Shown here: positions 1 through 5,927 of the stretch, in pieces
Layout: every line of letters starts with the position of its first letter
How positions within the stretch are numbered: position 1 is the stretch's first letter
Source: an uncultured Collinsella sp.
GTDB lineage: Bacteria; Actinomycetota; Coriobacteriia; Coriobacteriales; Coriobacteriaceae
Assembly (NCBI GenBank): GCA_905208975.1
Contig: CAJLRE010000066.1
Coordinates: 1-9,367, forward strand
Reading direction: 5' to 3'
DNA: 9,367 bases
Position numbers and translations under genes: made by a program
Notes under the pieces: generated by a model
The model's input: only the letters and a program-made list of their open reading frames with translations
Databases searched by the model: none
What the model was told of the DNA's origin: nothing

Positions 1-3
1 TGC

Positions 4-222
4 ATGGACGAACGTGCGAAACAGATTCTTGGCAAGCGAGTCGAGCAGACGCGCAAGGACCTTGGTATCTCCAAGGTCGATTTTTGTGTGGCGACAGGAA
101 TCAGCCGACCCTACCTCGACCGAATCGAAGATGGGACGGCAAATTTCACGCTCAAGGTTCTATTTAAGATCGCGCCCGCACTCGGCATGACGGTATCAGA
201 GCTTCTCGAGGGCATCGAATAG
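4..222 (+). CDS. Small XRE-family helix-turn-helix DNA-binding protein
   Basis: This 72-aa protein is essentially a single Cro/C1-type (XRE) helix-turn-helix domain. The region after residue 20 reads as the HTH core: ISKVDFCVATGIS forms helix 2 and the turn, and RPYLDRIEDG forms the recognition helix and the start of the following turn. The tail, FTLKVLFKIAPALGMTVSELLEG, is the usual last two helices of the fold. There is no second domain, so it would act as a small cytoplasmic transcriptional regulator, probably as a dimer; its target is unknown. Only three bases lie upstream, so its ribosome binding site is not visible and an earlier in-frame start cannot be excluded. It ends 22 bp before the convergent asparaginase stop codon, which leaves little room for a terminator. 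It could equally be a chromosomal regulator, a toxin-antitoxin partner or a remnant of a mobile element. Confidence 0.8.
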   Translation: MDERAKQILGKRVEQTRKDLGISKVDFCVATGISRPYLDRIEDGTANFTLKVLFKIAPALGMTVSELLEGIE

Positions 223-244
223 GGGATACCCGTCGACAACTGAA

Positions 245-1258
245 TTACGCCATCGGGATGCGGTCGTGGTTGACTTGGCTGTAGAACAGGCGCTGGATCT
301 CGGCGGCATCGCGTGACTGGCCGAGCGCCCACATGGTCTTGGCCACGAGCGTCTCGGTGGTCATGTCGTCGCCGCGCAAAATGCCCGGATGATCGGCGTA
401 GGCACGGCCGACCTCATAAACACCCAGATCAAGGCCCTCTTCGGGGACCTGCGTGGTCATAACGACGGTGCGGCCCGAATCGACCCAGCGGAAAATCGCC
501 TCTTGGAACGACTCGCCCGACTCGCCAAACTCGGGGATACCGCCAATGCCAAAGGTCTCAAGGATTACAGCGTCGTAGCTATCGGCAAGGGCGTCGAGGA
601 TGCCCGGGTTTACGCCGGGCGTGAGCTTGAGTACAAATACGCGCGGGTCGATGCTGTCGTAGAAACGCACCGGGTTTTCGCCCTGATGCGTGCCGTGAAG
701 CCCGTTGCGCACGATGCGGTCGTTGCGGATATAGGCGATGGGCGGATAGTTGACGCTAATGAACGCGTTAAAGCTCATGGTGCGCTGTTTGCGGGCGCGC
801 GTACCGGCAATGGCTACGCCGCCAAACACGATTGAGACGTCGTGCGAGTGCTCGTCGAGCGCATAGAGCAGGCTCTGGTACAGGTTGAGCTTGGCGTCGG
901 TAAAGGGATTGCCCATGGGCTTTTGCGAGCCGGTGAGTACGATAGGCTTGGGGCTGTCCTGAATCAGATAGGAAAGCGCCGCCGCGGTGTAGCTCATGGT
1001 GTCGGTGCCGTGCAGAATCACGAAGCCGTCGTGGTCGGCATAACCCTCGACGATGACGTCGCGGATACGCATCCAGTCACTGGGGCGCATATTGGTGCTG
1101 TCGATGTTCATGGGCTGCACGACGTCGAGCTCGCAGAGGCCCGAGATCTCGGGGACGCTCTGGGCGAGCTCCTCACCGGTCAGGGCGGGGGAGAGGCCGT
1201 TGCCGTCCTCGGTCGATGCGATGGTGCCGCCCGTGGCGATGAGAAGGATGCGCTTCAT
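245..1258 (-). CDS. ansA: Type I (cytosolic) L-asparaginase
   Basis: It hydrolyses L-asparagine to aspartate and ammonia. The 337-aa length fits the AnsA-type cytoplasmic enzyme, and there is no signal peptide. The N-terminal signature TGGTIAST carries the nucleophilic threonine (T12). The second signature HGTDTMSYTAAALSY (about residues 83-97) supplies the catalytic Thr-Asp pair (T85, D86). TGSQKPMGNPFTDAKLN (about 109-125) matches the family block after the active site. The C-terminal part with PGVNPGILDAL and a late FGIGGIPE block forms the smaller second domain. I chose the start at 1258 because the typical MKRILLIATGGTIAS opening begins there and AGGA lies 8 bases upstream. The longer in-frame start at 1330 would add 24 uncharacteristic residues. 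The gene is divergent from guaA and convergent with the HTH gene. Substrate preference (Asn versus Gln) cannot be read from the sequence. Confidence 0.93.
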   Translation of the reverse strand: MKRILLIATGGTIASTEDGNGLSPALTGEELAQSVPEISGLCELDVVQPMNIDSTNMRPSDWMRIRDVIVEGYADHDGFVILHGTDTMSYTAAALSYLIQDSPKPIVLTGSQKPMGNPFTDAKLNLYQSLLYALDEHSHDVSIVFGGVAIAGTRARKQRTMSFNAFISVNYPPIAYIRNDRIVRNGLHGTHQGENPVRFYDSIDPRVFVLKLTPGVNPGILDALADSYDAVILETFGIGGIPEFGESGESFQEAIFRWVDSGRTVVMTTQVPEEGLDLGVYEVGRAYADHPGILRGDDMTTETLVAKTMWALGQSRDAAEIQRLFYSQVNHDRIPMA

Positions 1259-1309
1259 GCTGGTATTCCTATCGTATTTGCCGCCGCAAAGGCGGAGTCG
1301 TTCGGCAGT

Positions 1310-1337
1310 ATTGTGGCACAGGGCGTCCAATGTTCAA
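1310..1337 (-). promoter_or_regulatory. Possible sigma-70-type promoter of the asparaginase gene
   Basis: On the minus strand TTGAAC (complement of 1332-1337) and CACAAT (complement of 1310-1315) are separated by 16 bases. Each matches four of six consensus positions. The site lies about 50 bp upstream of the chosen asparaginase start. A small GC hairpin (CCGCC, 5-base loop, GGCGG; 1281-1295) lies in the predicted leader. This is a motif reading only. Confidence 0.3.
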
Positions 1338-1526
1338 ACGTATTACATCATCTGCAACGTTTAGTAACACTTCAATTGCCGTCAAATAAGGGCCCAGGTC
1401 GTGCGTTTGCCGTGCGCTGATGGCCGCGAGGGACGAGAAACCCCATATAACGTGTACACTATGGAAGTTATTTTCGTTCATTCACGCGGGTGGGCACCGG
1501 CTCCCCGCCAACAAGAGGGGGAAACC

Positions 1527-3125
1527 ATGGATCAAAAGGCTTCCGCAAAGGTCCTCGTACTCGACTTTGGTGCGCAGTACGGTCAGCTCATTGCCCGTCG
1601 CGTCCGCGACCTCAACGTGTATTCCGAGATCGTTCCCTGCGACATCTCGGCCGATGAGATTCGCGAGATGAACGCCTCTGCGCTCATCCTTTCTGGCGGC
1701 CCGGCCTCTGTGTACGCCGAGGACGCTCCGTCCATCGATCCTGCCATCTTTGACCTGGGCCTTCCCGTCCTGGGCTTCTGCTACGGCCATCAGATCACGG
1801 CCGTGACGCTCGGCGGCAAGGTCGGGCACTCCGAGGTGGGCGAGTACGGCCGCGCCACTATTACGCGCACTGCCGGCGCCAAGCTCTTTAACTCCACGCC
1901 TATGGAGCAGACCGTGTGGATGAGCCACCGCGACGCCGTGTCCGAGGTGCCCGAGGGCTTTACCATTACCGCCAGCACCGACGTATGCCCGGTTGCCGCC
2001 ATGGAGTGCGTCGAGCGCAAGATTTTCACCACGCAGTTCCACCCCGAGGTCAAGCACTCCGAGTACGGTCAGCAGCTGCTGAGCAACTTCCTGTTTGAGA
2101 TCTGCGGCCTGGAGCCCAACTGGAGCATGGACAACCTGGTCGAGACCATGACGGCCGAGTTCCGCGAGAAGGTCGGCGACGACCGCGTGATTCTGGCCCT
2201 GTCCGGTGGCGTCGACTCCTCCGTCGTGGCTGCGCTGGGCGCTCGCGCCGTGGGCAAGCAGATGACCTGCGTGTTCATCAACCACGGTCTGCTGCGTAAG
2301 GGCGAGCCCGAGCAGGTAGAGGAGGTCTTCACCAAGCAGTTTGACGTCGACTTTATCCACGTCCACGCCGAGGACCGTTATGCCGAGCTTCTGGCCGGCG
2401 TGACCGAGCCCGAGGAGAAGCGCCGCATCATCGGCACGCAGTTCTGGAAAGAGTTCTTCGCCGTGGCGCAGCAGCTCGAGTGCGACGGCAAGCCGGTCAA
2501 GTACTTGGCTCAGGGCACCATCTACCCCGACATCATCGAGTCCGGCGCTCGCAAGACGGGTGGCAAGACGGCCACCATCAAGAGCCATCACAACCTGATC
2601 CCGTTCCCCGAGGGCGTGCACTTCGACCTTATTGAGCCGCTCGACCACTTCTTTAAGGATGAGGTCCGTGCGCTTGGTCTGGCGCTGGGCCTGCCGGGTC
2701 ACATCGTGTTCCGCCAGCCTTTCCCGGGCCCGGGTCTGGCCATCCGCATCATCGGTGCGGTCGACAAGGAGAAGCTCGAGATCCTCAAAAACGCCGACGC
2801 CATCGTGCGCGAGGAGCTCGACGCCTACAACCAGCGCCTGTTTGAGCAGACCGGAGAGCGCAACTCCGAGCACAGCTGCTGGCAGTATTTCGCCGTCCTG
2901 CCCGACATTAAGTCCGTCGGCGTTATGGGCGACGAGCGCACCTACCAGCGCCCAATTATCCTGCGTGCCGTCGAGTCCAGCGACGCCATGACCGCCGACT
3001 GGGCCAAGCTGCCCTACGACGTCCTGGCCCGCATCTCCGGCCGCATCGTTGCCGAGGTCCCTGGCGCCAACCGCGTATGCTACGACATTACGTCCAAGCC
3101 GCCCGCGACCATCGAGTGGGAATAG
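1527..3125 (+). CDS. guaA: GMP synthase (glutamine-hydrolysing)
   Basis: It converts XMP to GMP using ATP and the amide nitrogen of glutamine, the last step of guanine nucleotide synthesis. The 532-aa protein has the full GuaA layout. The class I glutamine amidotransferase domain (about 9-195) has the nucleophile in GFCYGHQ (C85) and the rest of the triad in QFHPE (H172, E174). The ATP pyrophosphatase domain begins near 203, with the PP-loop SGGVDSS at 226-232. The C-terminal dimerisation/XMP-binding domain runs from about 390 and ends in the invariant-looking KPPATIEWE. The start at 1527 is preceded by a strong AGGGGGA site (1516-1522). The frame is open back to 1401 but those 42 codons look non-coding. 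The upstream leader shows no purine riboswitch core; TATAAC (1446-1451) and TACACT (1455-1460) are weak -10 candidates without a good -35. It appears monocistronic, with its own terminator. Confidence 0.98.
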   Translation: MDQKASAKVLVLDFGAQYGQLIARRVRDLNVYSEIVPCDISADEIREMNASALILSGGPASVYAEDAPSIDPAIFDLGLPVLGFCYGHQITAVTLGGKVGHSEVGEYGRATITRTAGAKLFNSTPMEQTVWMSHRDAVSEVPEGFTITASTDVCPVAAMECVERKIFTTQFHPEVKHSEYGQQLLSNFLFEICGLEPNWSMDNLVETMTAEFREKVGDDRVILALSGGVDSSVVAALGARAVGKQMTCVFINHGLLRKGEPEQVEEVFTKQFDVDFIHVHAEDRYAELLAGVTEPEEKRRIIGTQFWKEFFAVAQQLECDGKPVKYLAQGTIYPDIIESGARKTGGKTATIKSHHNLIPFPEGVHFDLIEPLDHFFKDEVRALGLALGLPGHIVFRQPFPGPGLAIRIIGAVDKEKLEILKNADAIVREELDAYNQRLFEQTGERNSEHSCWQYFAVLPDIKSVGVMGDERTYQRPIILRAVESSDAMTADWAKLPYDVLARISGRIVAEVPGANRVCYDITSKPPATIEWE

Positions 3126-3139
3126 TAAATAGCCCTTTG

Positions 3140-3176
3140 CGAGGGAGGTCGGAAACGGCCTCCCTCGTTTTTTATT
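3140..3176 (+). terminator. Intrinsic terminator of guaA
   Basis: An 11-bp stem (CGAGGGAGGTC at 3140-3150 with GGCCTCCCTCG at 3157-3167, one G-U pair) closes a GGAAAC loop. It is followed directly by six T residues (3168-3173) and then ATTT. It begins 14 bp after the guaA stop codon, so it should end guaA transcription and insulate the restriction-modification operon downstream. Confidence 0.93.
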
Positions 3177-3529
3177 TGCCTGCCATGGGTGCGTGTGTGC
3201 TGTGGTGTATGTGGTACATACAAGCCTGTCGTTCAATCTCTCAAGCTGTTTAGCTGGGATGATTGTTTGCTGGTACGTTTTAAAGTGCTTTCAATTACCG
3301 AAGCAACGCCATCAATTTATTTCTAATTAATGCTGACCAGCAGATTGCTTTCTCCCGCAAGAGGTCGCTCGGACTGGTACTCAAAATGTACTCACGACGT
3401 TTTGAGTATCGATTTGCTGGTACTCACAGACGGTAAAAACGGGTGTCAACCTCGATATATTCGTTATCCCCTTCGAATCGTCAACGAATACTGAAAAGTG
3501 ATTGAGTGCTACATAGCTCAAAATTAGTC
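3177..3529. other. Non-coding, AT-richer intergenic stretch with short repeats
   Basis: I see no convincing gene here. The composition is visibly AT-richer than guaA. It holds several short ordered repeats. TGTATGT/ACATACA is a 7-bp inverted repeat with a 3-base spacer (3206-3222). TTTGCTGGTAC occurs twice as a direct repeat (3266-3276 and 3413-3423). TACTCAAAA/TTTTGAGTA is a 9-bp inverted repeat with a 13-base spacer (3378-3408). GTACTCA occurs three times between 3377 and 3426. TATTCGTT/AACGAATA is an 8-bp inverted repeat (3458-3490). TTGAG/CTCAA flank 3502-3521. They could be regulator sites or traces of a mobile element boundary; none is a recognised element. Confidence 0.6.
3378..3408. 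repeat. 9-bp inverted repeat TACTCAAAA...TTTTGAGTA
   Basis: The arms are perfect (3378-3386 and 3400-3408) with a 13-base spacer that itself contains another GTACTCA. A third GTACTCA lies at 3420-3426. The clustering suggests a binding site for a dimeric regulator, but it sits more than 120 bp upstream of the likely promoter of the next operon. Confidence 0.55.
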
Positions 3530-3551
3530 TACGTAATTACGTAATTACGTA
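3530..3551. promoter_or_regulatory. 22-bp perfect palindrome, probable operator of the RM operon
   Basis: The site is three TACGTA hexamers separated by AT dinucleotides, so it is both a period-8 tandem repeat and a perfect 22-bp palindrome. Ribbon-helix-helix repressors typically bind as cooperating dimers to short palindromic or tandem sites spaced about one helical turn or less. This site overlaps the likely -35 element and precedes a gene encoding an RHH protein by 64 bp, so autoregulation is the natural reading. The palindrome is seen directly; the binding partner is inferred. Confidence 0.7.
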
Positions 3552-3565
3552 TTCTGCCGTAAAAT
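3537..3565 (+). promoter_or_regulatory. Likely promoter of the RHH-mod-res operon
   Basis: TAAAAT (3560-3565) matches five of six positions of the -10 consensus. The hexamer 17 bases upstream, TTACGT (3537-3542), is a weak -35 that lies inside the 22-bp palindrome. Transcription would start near 3572, giving a leader of about 45 bases. That leader contains a direct repeat of GGTCAATT (3572-3579 and 3595-3602) and ends in the GGAGGGG ribosome binding site at 3604-3610. Confidence 0.5.
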
Positions 3566-3615
3566 GATTTCGGTCAATTAAGGAACGTAGAACAGGTCAA
3601 TTCGGAGGGGCGACC

Positions 3616-3783
3616 ATGGAGGAAGATCAGGCTGTTCAGGCCGAAAAGGAGCTGGATAAGTTCACGCTCTCGATAACCCGTGAGGATAAGCGGGCTCTTA
3701 AGTCCTATGCCGCGCGCCAGGATAAGACGGTGGCTAAAGTCCTGCGCGAATGGATTGACGAGAAGTGTAAGGGGGAGAAGTGA
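3616..3783 (+). CDS. Small ribbon-helix-helix (CopG/Arc-like) protein, first gene of the RM operon
   Basis: A 55-aa protein with a very good ribosome binding site (GGAGGGG at 3604-3610, five bases before ATG). After a charged N-terminus of about 14 residues comes a beta strand KFTLSITRED. Two helices follow: EDKRALKSYAARQ and, after the turn DKT, VAKVLREWIDEKCK. That strand-helix-helix order, and the alternating F/L/I of the strand, are typical of the ribbon-helix-helix fold, in which a dimer inserts a two-stranded sheet into the DNA major groove. Its stop codon overlaps the next ATG by one base (TGATG at 3781-3785), so it is translationally coupled to mod. The likely role is repressor of its own operon through the palindrome at 3530-3551. 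An antitoxin-like or accessory role cannot be excluded. Confidence 0.85.
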   Translation: MEEDQAVQAEKELDKFTLSITREDKRALKSYAARQDKTVAKVLREWIDEKCKGEK

Positions 3784-4055
3784 TGTCTCAGACGACGCAA
3801 GCAGTCGTTCAGAACCTTGTTGATCGCGCTGTCAAGCTGGGCGATCGTCAGCTCGCTGCCGACATCCGCGCCTTTGCGGCGCAGCGCCAGTTTGGGCTTG
3901 TATTTGAACACAACCGTCCAGAACGACTTCGCCTTTATGGCAAGCCTATCATGAAGGGCGATGTCGTACGGGTGCTTCCCGAGCGTGGTAAAAAAGAGGA
4001 CTCTAACTCCCAACTGCTATGGTTGGTAAATACCGTTCGGGGGGGGGGTTGCTGA
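3783..4055 (+). CDS. mod: N-terminal part of type III Mod methyltransferase, cut off by the G10 tract (OFF frame)
   Basis: As the sequence stands, this frame gives a 90-aa peptide that ends in RGGGC just after the G run. It begins MSQTTQAVVQNLVDRAVKLG and continues with FGLVFEHNRPERLRLYGKP, then GDVVRVLPERG and LLWLVNTV. From memory, segments of this kind (FGLVFE.h.PE..rl.g.P...GD.V...) open full-length type III Mod proteins of actinobacteria and precede the block VPVAEYDQPIYAGL, which here lies in the other frame. It is therefore the true N-terminus of Mod rather than a separate gene. Removing one G (or adding two) joins R86 in frame to GGVADLKPYQ and onward to the stop at 5925, giving 713 aa. 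The start is ATG 3783, overlapping the RHH stop; the preceding GTG at 3780 is less likely. Confidence 0.85.
   Translation: MSQTTQAVVQNLVDRAVKLGDRQLAADIRAFAAQRQFGLVFEHNRPERLRLYGKPIMKGDVVRVLPERGKKEDSNSQLLWLVNTVRGGGC
4039..4048 (+). repeat. G10 homopolymer in mod: probable phase-variation tract
   Basis: Ten consecutive G residues lie within coding sequence, exactly where the reading frame of the Mod N-terminus and that of the Mod catalytic region part company. In the N-terminal frame G10 leads to a TGA at 4053-4055, and G11 would lead to a TAA at 4058-4060 (present numbering). G9 or G12 gives one open frame to 5925. Poly-G tracts of this length are known sites of slipped-strand mispairing and a common switch in phase-variable methyltransferase genes. 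Confidence 0.85.
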
Positions 4056-4128
4056 TCTAAAGCCATATCAATCGCCCTCATATGACGAAAACGAATGCGA
4101 GCCCCGCTCCGTTGCCGTCAACGATGTC

Positions 4129-5925
4129 GTGCCTGTTGCTGAATATGACCAGCCGATTTATGCTGGCCTCAAAGAGACTGGGCGTGTCGAGCGCGGTGGC
4201 GATAAGCCCTATCAAGTAGTCATTAACGGCGAAAACTACCATGCTCTTGAAGCCTTGGCCTTTGCCTATGCAGGCAAAGTGGACTGTATATATATTGACC
4301 CACCCTATAACACCGGTGCCCGCGACTGGAAATATAACAACGATTACGTCGACGGCTCCGACGCCTATCGTCACTCCAAATGGCTCGCCTTCATGGAGCG
4401 TCGCCTCAAGCTCGCCAAGCAGCTGCTCAATCCCAACGATTCCGTACTTATCGTCACAATCGATGAGAAAGAATACCTGAGACTGGGTTTGCTGCTGGAA
4501 AACGTATTTCCCGGAGAGCGAATTCAAATGATCAGCAGTGTTATTAACTCTGCCGGCGTATCACGCGGGGACTCTTTTTCCCGCAGCAATGAATACTTGT
4601 TTTTCGTCATGTTCGGATCCGCCGCACCGCGCAAACTTGTCTTGCCAGACGAATGGCACGGAAAAGTGAAGAATAAAAAACAAATTCTGACTTGGAATCA
4701 GCTCGCCAGAGCTGGCACCAATTCACGCCGCGTCGACAGACCCAACCTTTTTTATCCCATTTATGTAGCGGAAGACGGCAGTCATATCGTTGAAATCGGA
4801 GAGCCCGTTGCCCCAGATACGCCGCGCGATAGCATACTCCCACTTCCGGGCACCCGCGTAATATGGCCAATAAAGGCGAATGGAGTCGAGGGCAATTGGC
4901 AAGTGAGCCCCGCCAAGCTGCGCTCTCTCTACAAACGTGGATTTGTGAAACTCGGAAAGCTAACAGAGAAAGGAATGCGTCTAACCTATCTCAAGGCTGG
5001 AGAGGTCAAAAAAATCGAATCTGGCGAGGTCGCTATTGTTGGTCGCCGAGCGGACGGTTCAGTAATACCGGATGAAAACGCTAGCGAGCAAGGATATATC
5101 CCTGGAAGTCAATGGGATATTCCCTCTCACAACGCAACGTACTACGGGTCGCGTTTACTCCTCTCAATGATGCCTGATCGCAAGTTTCCTTTCCCCAAAT
5201 CTCTCTATGCTGTCGAAGACACCATTCGTTTTTTCGTCGCAGACAAGCCTAATGCTCTTGTGGTTGACTTCTTTTCCGGCTCAGGCACAACGGCACATGC
5301 CGTCATGCGACTAAATAATCTAGACGAAGGCCATCGCAGGTCCATCAGCGTTACAAACAACGAAGTCTCCGATGAAGAAGCGAAAAGGTTAATTAAACGA
5401 GGTCTGCGCCAAGGCGATCCCGAGTGGGAAGCTCAGGGCATTTGCCAGTACATAACCAAGCCGCGTCTCACGGCGGCCATCACGGGCAAGACGCCCGCGG
5501 GTGACCCCATCAAGGGCGACTATAAATTTACGGACGAGTTCCCCATGGCCGACGGGTTCGAGGAGAACGCGGTCTTCTTCGACCTCACCTACGAGGACCC
5601 CGATGCCGTTGAGCTTGGTGTGGCGTTTGAGGAGATCGCACCTTTGTTGTGGCTGCGCGCCGGCGCCCGCGGACGCGCCATCGAGCATGAGGAGCCGGGC
5701 TACGCCATCTCCGACACCTATGCCGTGCTCTTCGATTTCGCCACCGTCGGCGATTTTGTCAAGGCACTTAAGGGCAGTCCCGAGGTTGTCTGCGCGTTTG
5801 TGATCACCGACGATACGGCGCGCTTCGCTGGGGTCAGGGCCCAGCTCCCCGGACTCGACATGGTCCGTCTTTACGAGAACTATCTGCAATCATTCAAGAT
5901 TGCCGCCGAGGATGCGGTGAGGTAA
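4129..5925 (+). CDS. mod: Type III DNA N6-adenine methyltransferase Mod, catalytic region (continues from 3783 when the G tract is in frame)
   Basis: This subunit recognises the target site and methylates adenine using S-adenosylmethionine; it is also required for restriction by Res. The catalytic motif DPPY (57-60 here, about 172-175 of the joined protein) comes before the AdoMet motif DFFSGSGT (about 380-387 here, 495-502 joined). That order marks the beta class of amino-methyltransferases, to which type III Mod belongs. The variable stretch between them (about 130-370) is the target-recognition domain. The well-conserved tail includes GDYKFTDEFPMADGFEEN. The frame is open from 4030. GTG 4129 is only the first available start and has no ribosome binding site, so in the present G10 state this part is probably translated poorly or not at all. 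The res start follows the stop by two bases. The central third looks AT-richer than both ends, suggesting an exchanged recognition domain. Confidence 0.9.
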   Translation: MPVAEYDQPIYAGLKETGRVERGGDKPYQVVINGENYHALEALAFAYAGKVDCIYIDPPYNTGARDWKYNNDYVDGSDAYRHSKWLAFMERRLKLAKQLLNPNDSVLIVTIDEKEYLRLGLLLENVFPGERIQMISSVINSAGVSRGDSFSRSNEYLFFVMFGSAAPRKLVLPDEWHGKVKNKKQILTWNQLARAGTNSRRVDRPNLFYPIYVAEDGSHIVEIGEPVAPDTPRDSILPLPGTRVIWPIKANGVEGNWQVSPAKLRSLYKRGFVKLGKLTEKGMRLTYLKAGEVKKIESGEVAIVGRRADGSVIPDENASEQGYIPGSQWDIPSHNATYYGSRLLLSMMPDRKFPFPKSLYAVEDTIRFFVADKPNALVVDFFSGSGTTAHAVMRLNNLDEGHRRSISVTNNEVSDEEAKRLIKRGLRQGDPEWEAQGICQYITKPRLTAAITGKTPAGDPIKGDYKFTDEFPMADGFEENAVFFDLTYEDPDAVELGVAFEEIAPLLWLRAGARGRAIEHEEPGYAISDTYAVLFDFATVGDFVKALKGSPEVVCAFVITDDTARFAGVRAQLPGLDMVRLYENYLQSFKIAAEDAVR

Positions 5926-5927
5926 AT

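Noticed and set aside
1259..1330. Longer N-terminus for the asparaginase
   Set aside because: The extra 24 residues do not resemble the family, and the start at 1258 gives the canonical opening with a ribosome binding site.
1401..1526. Longer N-terminus for guaA
   Set aside because: The extra 42 codons are unlike GuaA, and the ATG at 1527 has a strong ribosome binding site and begins the conserved domain.
1400..1526. Purine riboswitch or other guanine-responsive leader before guaA
   Set aside because: I could not find the conserved purine riboswitch core. Only GTGTACAC and a loose CCATA/TATGG pair are present.
1482..3236. 584-aa open frame antisense to guaA
   Set aside because: It mirrors the GC-rich codon pattern of guaA, is low in complexity (V/G/L/A/D-rich), and guaA motifs clearly lie on the plus strand.
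3530..3551. Start of a CRISPR array
   Set aside because: The ACGTAATT units are directly adjacent with no spacers and only two and a half copies; a palindromic operator explains them better.
3783..4055. Independent 90-aa gene
   Set aside because: Its sequence continues naturally into the Mod frame across the G tract and resembles the usual Mod N-terminus, so it is treated as part of mod.
3783..5925. Calling mod a decayed pseudogene
   Set aside because: The only lesion is a one-base offset in a G10 tract; all catalytic motifs and the downstream res frame are intact, which fits a reversible switch or a homopolymer sequencing error.
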